Shown: positions 34,111-42,027, numbered from the stretch's first letter. The stretch is 64,000 bases of DNA from an uncultured Clostridia bacterium (GCA_946500295.1 CAMMVF010000004.1:62001-126000), one strand, 5' to 3'. The notes: generated by a model from the sequence alone, not told the origin. A program made the numbers and translations.

Positions 34111-34272
34111 TTATCTTCTGACCGGAGCATTGGCAACCTTTACAATCAGCTCGTCTACACAGTCGGTATATCTGCCTTGACGAAGTAAAGCATTTTTCAG
34201 GCGTACCAAACTCTCAATGACAATACGGGTTTGCTCATAGTCAAGATAGAGATAATATTTTTTGTTTCTCAC
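34111..34272 (-). CDS. small conserved ICE protein, 53 residues, paralogue of the one at 12980
   Basis: GTG start at 34272 with GGAGGG eight bases upstream, which makes it easy to miss. The sequence (RNKKYYLYLDYEQTRIVIES, then YTDCVDELIVKVANAPVRR) shares spacing and residues with the 64-residue protein before virD4 (YEHGVVINALNEMRNDL...IVDEVLLKAIEAP). It is the first gene of the element from the right end and has its own terminator, so it may be regulatory. A short helix-rich protein of unknown role. Confidence 0.7.
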   Translation of the reverse strand: MRNKKYYLYLDYEQTRIVIESLVRLKNALLRQGRYTDCVDELIVKVANAPVRR

Positions 34273-34337
34273 AGTATCGCCCTCCTTATGCTCTTATTAT
34301 AGAAAGACAGAAATCGCTCTGCAAATGTAAAAAGAGA

Positions 34338-34373
34338 TTGTTTTTCAAAACTTCTTCCTATATAATATATAGG
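34338..34373 (+). promoter_or_regulatory. promoter-like site with inverted repeat at the right end of the element
   Basis: CCTATAT-AAT-ATATAGG (34357-34373) is a perfect palindrome containing TATAAT. A TTGTTT box lies 17 bases upstream on the plus strand (34338-34343). On the minus strand TTGATG/TATATT-like boxes overlap it, so this may drive the right-most ICE genes under repressor control. Confidence 0.45.
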
Positions 34374-34735
34374 CACAATATTATAGGTAAACATCAATGG
34401 TTAAATCTTCCCATTGATTTTTACGAAGATAACTTCCCGATTGTTTGCGATATTTTTCTGCTTCTTGAAAACCGATATGAAGCGTTAAAAATGGCGGAAA
34501 ATTATCGTTTGGGTCATAAGCCAAGCGGTTTGAGGGATACGGTGCGGTAGTCCAAAAAGTCCTACCGGAGTACCGTTCAGCACAGGCAGCTATTAAGGGC
34601 TGATTTGAGCGCTTGACAGAATAAAATAATTTCATTAATGAAATTTCTATTCATTAGTGATTAAAATCTGCTAGATAATGTCACAGAGTGGACAGGCTGG
34701 TAATTCAAATTGTCCGTTTCATGGCATGGCAGGAA
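34374..34735. other. non-coding junction, probable right end of the element
   Basis: No gene with a ribosome site is seen. Short open frames occur on both strands (for example minus 34381-34635), but none has a family motif or start signal. Composition changes here from the ICE to the host. The right attachment site is expected in this stretch; without the left end the direct repeat cannot be identified. Confidence 0.4.
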
Positions 34736-34766
34736 GATCCCAATCGCAAGGTTGGGATCTTTTTGT
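34733..34766 (+). terminator. strong terminator upstream of the folate operon
   Basis: GATCCCAA (34736-34743) and TTGGGATC (34752-34759) form a perfect stem followed by TTTTT. It ends transcription arriving from the left, so the folate operon depends on its own promoter. No gene ends here, so it may belong to a host gene cut off by the element. Confidence 0.8.
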
Positions 34767-34842
34767 GTTTAAAATCTGCACATACGTAAATATGCGCACC
34801 CGCCTTTTATATCAGCTTACGGCTATTAGTCGCTGCGTTTTG

Positions 34843-34870
34843 TTGACAAATTTATATTATGTGATATAAT
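34843..34870 (+). promoter_or_regulatory. sigma-A promoter of the folate operon
   Basis: A consensus TTGACA (34843-34848) and a consensus TATAAT (34865-34870) with 16 bases between them. The transcript would begin close to 34877, immediately before the riboswitch. Confidence 0.88.
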
Positions 34871-34880
34871 TTCTTTGTTA

Positions 34881-34991
34881 ACAGAGTAAGAAGTCCGTGC
34901 GTGAAGTGCCTTTTGAAAGGGGATTTGTCAAAAGGACGAAAGGATTTTTCCTGCGGTTCGGGCTTTACATCCCGCCGACAATTATTACTTA
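34881..34991 (+). ncRNA. THF (tetrahydrofolate) riboswitch
   Basis: The conserved parts of the THF class appear in order: GCGUGAAGUG core, stem CCUUUUGA/UCAAAAGG, loop with GGGGAU, ACGAA, a GGA-UUUU-UCC hairpin, and the 3' CAUCCCGCC whose AUCCC pairs with the GGGGAU loop as the pseudoknot. P1 is AGUAA (near 34885) with UUACU (near 34985). It is followed directly by an intrinsic terminator, so binding of reduced folate should lower expression of the fol genes. Confidence 0.88.
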
Positions 34992-34999
34992 AAATCTTT

Positions 35000-35032
35000 T
35001 TAACGGGATAGCAGCTGCTATCCCGCTTTTTA
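35000..35032 (+). terminator. riboswitch-controlled terminator
   Basis: CGGGATAGCAGCTGCTATCC plus CG (35004-35025) is a perfect palindrome forming a nine-pair stem, followed by CTTTTTT. It lies nine bases after the THF aptamer and before the first gene, the usual expression platform of an OFF switch. Confidence 0.85.
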
Positions 35033-35111
35033 ATGTGTTTCTATACAAGGATAAGGCGCGATTGACCAAGAAAAATTTCGTCAACTTCAAAAACGTTTAG
35101 GAGTTACAGCT

Positions 35112-35588
35112 GTGATCAGGGTAAATAAAATTATATGCAACAGCAAATTTTGTGATTGTATGCAGGAAATAGCCGAGTGTGAAAAAGAACGTGTTTTTTG
35201 CGGTCACGATATTGAGCATTTGCTGAGTGTTGCAAGGATTATGCAGATAATAGCCCATGAAAATAAAATGGAGATTGATAAAGAAATAATCTACGCAGCG
35301 GCGCTGCTTCATGACATCGGCAGAGCGAGGGCTTATCGTTTCGGCACAGATCACGCAGAAGATAGCGCAGAAATTGCTCGCAGGGTATTGGCTGATTGTG
35401 ATTTTAATAATCCAGAAGCAGATGAAATTGTATATGCTATTTTACACCATAACGACAGTGGACAGCCAAACGAACTTTGCGCCTTGCTCAGAAAAGCTGA
35501 TAAGCTGAGCCGTAACTGTTTTTGCTGCCCTGCAAGTTGTCGATGCAAGTGGAGCGATGACAAAAAAAATAAGGGAGTAACCGTATGA
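35112..35588 (+). CDS. HD-domain phosphohydrolase in the folate operon
   Basis: 158 residues, GTG start at 35112 with AGGAG eight bases upstream. The HD motif runs GHDIEHLLSVARI, ALLHDIGRARAY, ILHHND and KADKLSRN, giving all metal ligands. The end is Cys-rich (NCFCCPASCRCKW). It overlaps the folP ATG by four bases (ATGA). No folE is seen in the operon. The HD protein stands where folE is often found and could act on a pterin phosphate, such as removal of phosphate from dihydroneopterin triphosphate; that step often lacks a known enzyme. This is inference from position. Confidence 0.85.
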   Translation: MIRVNKIICNSKFCDCMQEIAECEKERVFCGHDIEHLLSVARIMQIIAHENKMEIDKEIIYAAALLHDIGRARAYRFGTDHAEDSAEIARRVLADCDFNNPEADEIVYAILHHNDSGQPNELCALLRKADKLSRNCFCCPASCRCKWSDDKKNKGVTV

Positions 35589-36403
35589 AAATCAGGGGAA
35601 AAGAATTTGACGTAAAAAACAACGTGTATATAATGGGTATTTTAAATGTAACTCCCGATTCCTTTTCTGACGGAGGCAGCTTCAACAGTCTGGATAAAGC
35701 CCTCTTTCGCACGCAGGAGATGATTGCGCAGGGCGCAGATATTATAGATGTGGGCGGTGAATCCACAAGGCCCGGCTATACGAAAATCAGCGACCAAGAA
35801 GAAATTGAACGTGTTTGCCCTATACTTCGAGGGATTAGAGAGCGTTTTGATGTACCTGTTTCACTAGACAGCTACAAAAGCGATGTAATTAAGGCGAGTT
35901 TAAGAAATATTGATTTAATAAACGATATATGGGGATTAAAATATGACGACAAAATGGCTGAAACAGTGGCGAAATCCAATCTTCCCTACTGCCTTATGCA
36001 CAACAGAGAAAATAGCGAATACAACAGCTTTTTTGACGATTTTATAGCTGATATAAAGGACAGTCTTAGGATTGCCGAAAAAGCAGGAATAAAAAAAGAA
36101 AACATAATTCTCGACGGCGGAGTAGGCTTTGCAAAAAGCTATGAGCAAAATTTGCAGGTAATAAACCGCACTGAGCAGCTTTGTGCACTTGGCTATCCGG
36201 TAATGGTTGCAGCCTCTCGCAAGTCGGTAATCGGACTTACTCTTGATAAGAAATTAAATGAACGGGTAACAGGCACAGTGGCAACAACCGTAATTGCAGT
36301 TATGAAAGGTGCGTCATTTGTCCGTGTTCACGATATTTCAGAAAATCTTGACGCCATAAAAATGGCAAAGTCCGTTTTGGAGGAGAGAAAATGGACAAAA
36401 TAA
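35585..36403 (+). CDS. folP: dihydropteroate synthase
   Basis: 272 residues. Signature 1 is IMGILNVTPDSFSDGG (16-31) and signature 2 IIDVGGESTRPG. Later blocks include PVSLDSYKSDV, LINDIWG, ILDGGVGFAKS, VAASRKSVIG and FVRVHDI, so the active site is complete. The enzyme joins pterin diphosphate and p-aminobenzoate and is the target of sulfonamides. Its ATG overlaps the HD gene stop and its end overlaps folB-folK by 13 bases, so translation is coupled. Confidence 0.97.
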   Translation: MKIRGKEFDVKNNVYIMGILNVTPDSFSDGGSFNSLDKALFRTQEMIAQGADIIDVGGESTRPGYTKISDQEEIERVCPILRGIRERFDVPVSLDSYKSDVIKASLRNIDLINDIWGLKYDDKMAETVAKSNLPYCLMHNRENSEYNSFFDDFIADIKDSLRIAEKAGIKKENIILDGGVGFAKSYEQNLQVINRTEQLCALGYPVMVAASRKSVIGLTLDKKLNERVTGTVATTVIAVMKGASFVRVHDISENLDAIKMAKSVLEERKWTK

Positions 36404-37212
36404 GGGTAGAGGGAATTGAATTTTATGCTTATCACGGAGTGCTGAAGAGTGAAAAAGAATTGGGGCAGATTTTCAGCGTTGACTGCGAGTTCACCATAGA
36501 CGCAGCTTGCTTCAGTGACGATTTAAACAACACGGTGAATTATGCTGATGTTACCTGTGAAATAGTTTCCTTTTGTAAAAACACCGAATACGATTTGATT
36601 GAAACACTTACAAATGAGCTTGCAAAGGATGTGTTGCTGAAATTTCCGTTGATCAAAGAGATAACTTTAACGCTGCACAAGCCGCATGCTCCTATTCCTG
36701 CGCATTTTTCTGATGTTTCGTTGACTGTTACAAGGGCCTGGCACGATTGCTACCTCGGAATTGGATCAAATTTAGGTCAGCGTGAAAAAAATCTTGACCT
36801 GGTGTGGAATGAAATCTGTAAAAACCCTTATATGCAGCCTGTGTGCAGGTCGGAGTATATTGAAACAAAGCCGTACGGAGTTGTTGACCAGCCTGATTTT
36901 CTAAACGGCGCAATAAAAATCAGAACCATACTGACTCCCAGAGAGCTGCTTCGGTTTTGCGGTGATACAGAAACCATTTGCGGCAGAGTGAGAACAAGAC
37001 ATTGGGGCGAGAGAACTCTGGATGTTGACATTTTGATGTATGATGATTTAGTGATTTACACCGATGAGCTGAAGCTGCCTCACCCTGAAATGCACATGAG
37101 GGATTTTGTCTTACAGCCTTTAGCACAGATAGAGCCTTATTTGATCCATCCGATAAAGAAAATGAATGTGATGGAGCTTTTGAAGAGTATAAAAAAACAG
37201 GGTGAAGAATGA
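36391..37212 (+). CDS. folBK: bifunctional dihydroneopterin aldolase / HPPK
   Basis: 273 residues. The first 115 are FolB (VEGIEFYAYHGVLKSEKELG, NYADVTCEIV, TLHKPHAPIP). The rest is FolK (YLGIGSNLGQREKNLD, VDQPDFLNGAIKI, RHWGERTLDVDILMYDDLVI, LPHPEMHMRDFVLQPLAQI). The two catalyse consecutive steps, so fusion passes 6-hydroxymethyldihydropterin from one active site to the next. It overlaps folP and folA by short ATGA-type junctions. Confidence 0.95.
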   Translation: MDKIRVEGIEFYAYHGVLKSEKELGQIFSVDCEFTIDAACFSDDLNNTVNYADVTCEIVSFCKNTEYDLIETLTNELAKDVLLKFPLIKEITLTLHKPHAPIPAHFSDVSLTVTRAWHDCYLGIGSNLGQREKNLDLVWNEICKNPYMQPVCRSEYIETKPYGVVDQPDFLNGAIKIRTILTPRELLRFCGDTETICGRVRTRHWGERTLDVDILMYDDLVIYTDELKLPHPEMHMRDFVLQPLAQIEPYLIHPIKKMNVMELLKSIKKQGEE

Positions 37213-37712
37213 TGAACTGCATTGCCGCCGTTGACAGTCGGTGGGGAATAGGGAAAGACAACCAACTGCTTTTTCATATCCCTGACGATTTAAAATATTT
37301 TAGAGAAAAAACTACAAACAAGGTTGTAGTAATGGGTAAAAATACTCTGCTTTCGCTGCCAAATCAAATGCCCCTTCCAAATAGGAAAAATATTGTTTTA
37401 AGTACTTCTGTAAGCAGAACCGACTGCGTTACTTGCACGGACATAAGCTCGCTTTTCGCTTTACTGAGAGGATTCAACTCAGATGAAATATTTGTTATCG
37501 GCGGCGAAGATGTATATAAGCAGCTCTTACCCTATTGTAGCACAGCCTACATCACCAAGGTCAACAAACAAAAGGCTGCGACAAAGTTTTTTTCAAATCT
37601 GGATTTATCGGAAAATTGGGAGCTTAGATATCAAAGCGACAGGCAGAGGTACAAGGATATTGAGTTTTGTTTTTGCGAGTACATTAACACATCACCCCTT
37701 CTGACTATATGA
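37209..37712 (+). CDS. folA: dihydrofolate reductase
   Basis: 167 residues, ATG at 37209 overlapping the folBK stop; a second ATG follows at once. Motifs: IAAVDSRWGIGKDNQLLFHI, PDDLKYFREKTTNKVVVMGK, NRKNIVLST and the Gly-rich EIFVIGGEDVYKQLLP. Length and blocks are normal for the chromosomal enzyme. It closes the riboswitch-controlled unit that makes tetrahydrofolate. The window also has thyX, which uses methylene-THF but regenerates THF and so eases the need for this enzyme. Confidence 0.95.
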   Translation: MMNCIAAVDSRWGIGKDNQLLFHIPDDLKYFREKTTNKVVVMGKNTLLSLPNQMPLPNRKNIVLSTSVSRTDCVTCTDISSLFALLRGFNSDEIFVIGGEDVYKQLLPYCSTAYITKVNKQKAATKFFSNLDLSENWELRYQSDRQRYKDIEFCFCEYINTSPLLTI

Positions 37713-37839
37713 TGCCGTGAAATATCATGCTCACCTTTGCTTTTTAACCATCTATGTTACTGAGAGAATATTTGATGTCAGTGTTGGCGGAAACTTATGC
37801 GGGTAAACAAATACTGCCTGCTTATCTGCCGTATTAAAG

Positions 37840-37890
37840 AGAAAAACCGTTCTGCGTCTAAGCACAAAGCTTAGATGCAGAACGGTTGCT
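37840..37890 (-). terminator. long hairpin terminator after the nucleotidyltransferase gene
   Basis: A 19-bp stem with one mismatch (37845-37863 with 37869-37887, loop ACAAA). On the minus strand the stem ends in TTTTTC, directly after the stop at 37897. It may also serve folA on the plus strand, but no T-run is found on that side. Confidence 0.75.
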
Positions 37891-37896
37891 AATAAT

Positions 37897-38673
37897 TCAA
37901 TACCTCGTCACCTCGTCGAGACAGGAGATGATATCCTCTATTATAGGAGAGATATTACCTGAAAACATATTGAAAAACAGGGCGCTGAGGTTTTCCTCAA
38001 ATTTGTTGGGGAGGATTTTGCAGTTTTGCTTGCAAAGGCTTACAAGTCGTTTTTCGCCCGGGTGGGTAAGGCGATTGAGGGCAAAGATGATGTCGAAGTA
38101 GCTAGCTAAAAATTCAGTGGTGCGGTGGTTTACGCTGACAAGGTCGCCTCTTGATTCGGCTTTTTTAATCTGGTGATTGTAGGAGGGAAGAACCCCGCCG
38201 AGAAGCTTCCTGTTTTTAGTAATTATGTTCTCTCTGAGCTTGTCGGGGTAGGGGCGGGTGTAGCTTTGCTTGAGCTTCGTGAGATTACCGCTTTTATCCG
38301 CTATGATTTTGCAGGTGAGCAAATTGTGCCACATACAGGTGGTGTAGCCGTTTGAAGCATTGCCCTCGTCAACAACGCTTTTTATTCCTGCGGCGAAGTC
38401 GTTGAGACTTCGGTATAGAATGTCAATATCTACCCCGTTTTTAAGCGTGCAGTTATCCTCATATTCCCAGTAGTGGTTGCCGATCTCCATTACATTGCAG
38501 TAATTTGACAGCACCTCTCGCCGGGTTTTATCCGGGATTTTATCTGTGATATAAAGGTAGATGTCGTAGTCGGAGCTTTCATCATTTTTGCCGGTAGCAC
38601 GTGAGCCTCCAAGAGCTATAGCCTCGACCTGCTCGAGGGCTGCAAGCTCGTCAAATAGGTTTTGAATGTTCAT
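37897..38673 (-). CDS. nucleotidyltransferase-domain protein (DUF4037-like)
   Basis: 258 residues. The N-terminal fold has the Pol-beta-type motif ALGGSRATGKNDESSDYDIYLY, with the two metal-binding Asp in DYDIY, and the third Asp in VDIDILYRS. The C-terminal 140 residues are helical with Asn/Lys-rich segments. It resembles antibiotic adenylyltransferases and the DUF4037 group, but no substrate motif identifies a drug. It stands alone, divergent from the patatin gene. AGGAGG-like GGAGGTCAGT precedes the ATG. Confidence 0.8.
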   Translation of the reverse strand: MNIQNLFDELAALEQVEAIALGGSRATGKNDESSDYDIYLYITDKIPDKTRREVLSNYCNVMEIGNHYWEYEDNCTLKNGVDIDILYRSLNDFAAGIKSVVDEGNASNGYTTCMWHNLLTCKIIADKSGNLTKLKQSYTRPYPDKLRENIITKNRKLLGGVLPSYNHQIKKAESRGDLVSVNHRTTEFLASYFDIIFALNRLTHPGEKRLVSLCKQNCKILPNKFEENLSALFFNMFSGNISPIIEDIISCLDEVTRY

Positions 38674-38848
38674 ACTGACCTCCTGAATTTTATTAATTAA
38701 TGCTATCGTAATTCTATCATAGCAAAAGTCAGATTACAATTATTTTCCTGTTTTGTATCTACTCGCCAGATAAAAAAGTTGTGCCTGAGTAAAACTTTAC
38801 TTTGCGGTGCTTACAGATCGCCAAAGGAGATTTTCACTGTTTCTCCGC

Positions 38849-38876
38849 TTTACTTTAATAATAAAAATGCTATAAT
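38849..38876 (+). promoter_or_regulatory. promoter of the patatin gene
   Basis: TTTACT (38849-38854) and a consensus TATAAT (38871-38876), 16 bases apart, with the GTG start at 38901. Confidence 0.6.
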
Positions 38877-38900
38877 ATTTCTTAAAGGAGGTCGATCATC

Positions 38901-39782
38901 GTGTACTACAACGCAGGCTTGGTTTTAGAGGGCGGAGGTATGCGTGGAGCATACACCACCGGGGTTTTGGATTTTTTAATTGACAATGATATATATTTCA
39001 AGGACTGCTACGGGGTTTCTGCCGGGGCAGGACACGCCTGCTCTCATCTTTCTCACCAAAGGGGGAGAGCGATAAAGGTAAACACCGACTTTCTAAACGA
39101 CAAGCGATATTGCAGTTTGTATTCACTGAGAAAGACAGGCAACCTATTCGGCGTTGAGTTTATCTACTACACAATTCCGCAGGAGCTTAATTTATATGAC
39201 TACGACGCTTTCAAAGCCTGCAAGACGAACTTCTATGCAGTAGTAACCAATGTCGAGACAGGCAGGGCGGAGTATTTGCTCGTTCGGGATTTGAAAAAAG
39301 ATATGTGCAAGGTTGTGGCGTCATCGTCCTTGCCGCTGATTTCGCAAATTCAGGAGATAGACGGCAAAAAGTACCTCGACGGCGGCATAGCAGACTCGAT
39401 TCCGATAAGGCAGAGTATAAAAAACGGAAACCGCTTTAATCTGGTCGTGCTTACTCAGCATGACGGTTATGTAAAGCGACCCGCATCGTTAATGGGTGCG
39501 ATGAAAATAAAATACGGAAAGTATCCGGATTTTGTCGAGGCAAACCGCAACCGCCACTTGGGGTATAATTCCAGCCTTGCGCTGATTAAAAGGGAGGAGC
39601 AAAGCGGCAGCGTTGTCGCCGTGCGTCCCAAAAATCCGGTTGAAATCAGCCGCTTTGAAAAGGACAGGGACAAGCTTTTAAAGCTGCACGAGGACGGTTA
39701 CCATGACGCCGAGGAGAAGAAGGACGAGATTTTTGCCCTGCTAAAAAAAGCAGGAGAGTGGAGCGCAGAGGAAGATATTTGA
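38901..39782 (+). CDS. patatin-like phospholipase
   Basis: 293 residues, GTG start with AAAGGAGG upstream. The oxyanion loop is GLVLEGGGMRGAYTTGVLDF; the nucleophile Ser lies in YGVSAGAGHAC; the catalytic Asp in KKYLDGGIADSIP, so the Ser-Asp dyad is complete. The closest bacterial type is the YjjU/RssA-like group of about 290 residues, which hydrolyse acyl esters. No signal peptide, so it is cytoplasmic. It is a single gene with its own promoter and terminator. Confidence 0.9.
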   Translation: MYYNAGLVLEGGGMRGAYTTGVLDFLIDNDIYFKDCYGVSAGAGHACSHLSHQRGRAIKVNTDFLNDKRYCSLYSLRKTGNLFGVEFIYYTIPQELNLYDYDAFKACKTNFYAVVTNVETGRAEYLLVRDLKKDMCKVVASSSLPLISQIQEIDGKKYLDGGIADSIPIRQSIKNGNRFNLVVLTQHDGYVKRPASLMGAMKIKYGKYPDFVEANRNRHLGYNSSLALIKREEQSGSVVAVRPKNPVEISRFEKDRDKLLKLHEDGYHDAEEKKDEIFALLKKAGEWSAEEDI

Positions 39783-39801
39783 AAGTCAAAAGAATAAATA
39801 T

Positions 39802-39850
39802 GCCGAGGATGACTAATTGTGACATAAGTCAGCCTCGGCTTTGTCTTTGC
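39802..39850 (+). terminator. terminator of the patatin gene
   Basis: GCCGAGG (39802-39808) pairs with CCTCGGC (39833-39839), with TGACT/AGTCA inside, then TTTGTCTTTG. It lies 20 bases after the stop. Confidence 0.7.
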
Positions 39851-39874
39851 GGATTAAAAAATCCATGCGTTGAT

Positions 39875-40162
39875 TTATTGCAAGTCCTGCAAATCCGCTG
39901 CGGTTATATCGTTTTCAAGGTTATCCCGTCCGAGGTCGGTATCTATAACCGGATAAGCGTTTGAAATCGGCTTGTCTGCGTTCTCTCGAGGGTGAGGAGT
40001 TTCGTGATATACCTCAAGAGAGGGCGAATGTGTGCCGGCTATAATCGGGTTAGCCCGCTTGTGTCCGTGCTTTGCCTTGCCCTGAATTTCAGCCACGGCT
40101 GCAACGTCGTTTTTCGGCTGTGTATGGGTTACTTCGGGTCGTTTCATTCCCTGCTTTGCCAT
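39875..40162 (-). CDS. hypothetical protein, 95 residues
   Basis: The ATG at 40162 has GAGGTGAT upstream. The sequence is polar, with His and Asn (KRPEVTHTQPKNDVAAVAEI, KHGHKRANPIIAGTHSPS) and an acidic end (NLENDITAADLQDLQ). It looks disordered and has no family I can name. It follows the Rieske oxidoreductase gene by about 40 bases on the same strand and is probably cotranscribed. Confidence 0.6.
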   Translation of the reverse strand: MAKQGMKRPEVTHTQPKNDVAAVAEIQGKAKHGHKRANPIIAGTHSPSLEVYHETPHPRENADKPISNAYPVIDTDLGRDNLENDITAADLQDLQ

Positions 40163-40202
40163 TTATATCACCTCGTAAACAGTATTCCCGCCTCAGAGCG
40201 AA

Positions 40203-41489
40203 TTACCCGTTTGCAGGATTATCCAAAACTTTGCCGTCTTCGTCAAACCGTGAGCCGTGGCAGGGGCAGTCCCAGCTGTGTTCAGCCTTGTTCCATTTCA
40301 GCGCACAGCCGAGGTGTGGACAACGCTTGTTTGATATTGTGAGCAAGCCCGCAGCAGATTCGAGGGCGTTTACAAAAAGCTGAGATGTCAGAATACAGCG
40401 TGAGGGTGAGAATACATGAGAAAATTTGTTTTGCCTGTCCGTCACCATGTCGGATAAGAGCATAGCGGAGAGCATAGAGCCTGTCATTCCCCATTTGTTA
40501 AAGCCTGAAGCGGTGTAAAGCTTTGCTGTGCGATTGGAATAGTGTCCGATATAGGGCTGGCCGTCAAGACTCATGCAGTCCTGAGCCGCCCAGTGGTAAA
40601 CCTCCCTTGAGTTCGGATATTTTTCACGGGCAAAGTGCATCAATTCCTTCCAGTTGCCCCCTTTTTTTCCTGTGCGGTGTCCACCGCCTCCCAAAAGCAG
40701 CAGATTTTGATAATTTCTAAACGACAGCCCTGACCTGCACCTATCCACATACATCCCGCCCACATCTTTGGCGTTTTCAAGCGCCGTCACATAAGAGCGG
40801 TGCTGATACAGCTTTAAAAAGTAGCTTCCGTGTTTGTTGATAAATGGAAAGTGAGTGGTCACCACTACCGCGTCAGCTCTTATCCTGCCTCTGTTTGTAA
40901 TTGCGGTATTGCCTATCATTTCTCTGACAAAGGTGTTTTCACGGATATTAAGCTCCCTTGAGATATGAGATAAAAATTTCAGCGGATGAAACTGAGCCTG
41001 ATTGCGAAAACAGACTGCGCCCGCAATATCAATCGGCAAGGGCAGGCTGTCGCACAGCTCGGATTCATAGCCGATTTTGTCCAGAGCCGCCATCTCTGAT
41101 TCTATACAGCGGCGGTCGTCTGTGGAATATACAAAGTTATCCTTCGTTTCGTAGTCGCAGTCTATATTTTTGCACAGCTTTTTAAACATATCAAACGCCG
41201 ACTTATTAGCTTCCAGATAAAGCCTGCCCTTTTCAATCCCGCCTTTTTTTATAATTTTATCGTAAATTAAACCGTGCTGGAAGGTGATTTTTGCGGTTGT
41301 ATTTCCCGTTGTTCCGCTGCAAATCCTGTTTTTTTCCACAAGGATATATTTTATGCCGCGCTGATGAAGAAAGTACGCCGTCATTATACCTGCTATTCCT
41401 CCGCCAATAATCAGTACATCGGTTGTGATATCGCCCTCGAGAGAGGGGAAACTCGGCAGTGCGGCTGTGTCGCTCCATAGAGAGGTCAT
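40203..41489 (-). CDS. FAD-dependent oxidoreductase with C-terminal Rieske [2Fe-2S] domain
   Basis: 428 residues from the ATG at 41489 (weak ribosome site; a TTG six codons upstream is possible). The N-terminus is a DAO/GlpO-type FAD fold (TDVLIIGGGIAGIMTAYFLH). The C-terminus has both Rieske ligand pairs: CPHLGC and CPCHGSRF. Family members usually run further past the Rieske domain; this one stops at LDNPANG, so 30 or more residues of the final strand may be missing. Substrate unknown; a respiratory or detoxifying amine oxidation has been proposed for relatives. Confidence 0.87.
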   Translation of the reverse strand: MTSLWSDTAALPSFPSLEGDITTDVLIIGGGIAGIMTAYFLHQRGIKYILVEKNRICSGTTGNTTAKITFQHGLIYDKIIKKGGIEKGRLYLEANKSAFDMFKKLCKNIDCDYETKDNFVYSTDDRRCIESEMAALDKIGYESELCDSLPLPIDIAGAVCFRNQAQFHPLKFLSHISRELNIRENTFVREMIGNTAITNRGRIRADAVVVTTHFPFINKHGSYFLKLYQHRSYVTALENAKDVGGMYVDRCRSGLSFRNYQNLLLLGGGGHRTGKKGGNWKELMHFAREKYPNSREVYHWAAQDCMSLDGQPYIGHYSNRTAKLYTASGFNKWGMTGSMLSAMLLSDMVTDRQNKFSHVFSPSRCILTSQLFVNALESAAGLLTISNKRCPHLGCALKWNKAEHSWDCPCHGSRFDEDGKVLDNPANG

Positions 41490-41584
41490 GCTATAACCCG
41501 CTTTCAAATATTATTATTCAACAGGAGTTTTTCCTTGAAAGAGGCGGATATTCATTTTAAATCGGCGACTTGGTTATAAAAATA

Positions 41585-41636
41585 AAAAGTCGGGTATCGC
41601 TCAGTGTAAGTGTTGAGCAATACCCGACTTTTGTCC
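41585..41636. terminator. orphan bidirectional hairpin between divergent genes
   Basis: AAAAGTCGGGTATCGCTCA (41585-41603) pairs with TGAGCAATACCCGACTTTT (41614-41632), one mismatch, 10-base loop. Both sides have A/T tails. No gene ends here, because the flanking genes point away. It might end a small RNA or be left from a lost gene. Confidence 0.6.
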
Positions 41637-41793
41637 TGCTATAAAAATTATAAAAGTTGATGCTGTTTTAAAAAGGGAACAGCTTGTTTGAAATGTTCAC
41701 AAGTAATCGAAAAATGATTGAAAACTCTTATTTTTGCGCCTATAATCCTATATATAGAACAGATGTTCGATTAAGCGGATCGGAGGAATGAAA

Positions 41794-42027
41794 ATGGATT
41801 ATACTCAATGGGCGCAGGAATATGTACTTGAACAGGAGAAGCTGAAGAAAAAGCTGACTTCGCTCCGAGCGGAGCTGAGGGAAAGATTGAAAAGCGGAGA
41901 AGAAGGGGTTTACCTGTTAAAAAGGAGGATAGTGATACTTAACTCGATGTACATCGACTGTAAGAATACTGCAAATATTCTTATGGAAAGGGGGAGAAGG
42001 CTGAATGTCAAGGAAGCTTGCGCTTGA
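41794..42027 (+). CDS. small coiled-coil protein partner of a sigma-like protein
   Basis: 77 residues; the ATG at 41794 is seven bases after GGAGG, while the ATG two codons earlier overlaps the site. Charged helical sequence (EYVLEQEKLKKKLTSLRAEL, RERLKSGEEGVYLLKRRIVI) with two Cys near the end. It overlaps the next gene by 23 bases. In phages and conjugative elements such short coiled-coil proteins precede sigma-70 region-4 regulators. Unknown function. Confidence 0.65.
   Translation: MDYTQWAQEYVLEQEKLKKKLTSLRAELRERLKSGEEGVYLLKRRIVILNSMYIDCKNTANILMERGRRLNVKEACA

Larger units (their letters stand above)
1..34300. mobile_element. Tn1549/CTn4-type integrative conjugative element (left end missing, right end approximate)
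   Basis: The gene order matches the conjugation module known from Tn1549 and the C. difficile CTn4 group: ParA/ParB, LPXTG adhesin, ArdA, TOPRIM protein, MobC, relaxase, PcfB, ArdC-like, VirD4, pilin-like, VirB6-like, PrgI, VirB4, sortase and CHAP hydrolase. Nearly all genes are on the minus strand with overlaps of a few bases. No integrase or excisionase of proven type is visible, so the left end and recombinase lie before position 1. The right limit is set by the last element-like gene (34111-34272) and the host folate promoter (34843). Two XRE genes on the plus strand (1639 and 24894) face the main direction and are likely regulators of the element. Confidence 0.9.

Noticed and set aside
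34381-34635. 84-codon minus-strand open frame at the element-host junction
   Set aside because: No ribosome site, no recognised motif, and it crosses the probable boundary of the element.
35041-35111. Upstream extension of the HD protein (IDQEKFRQLQKR...)
   Set aside because: The frame is open back to a TAA at about 35054, but no start codon with a ribosome site exists before the GTG at 35112.
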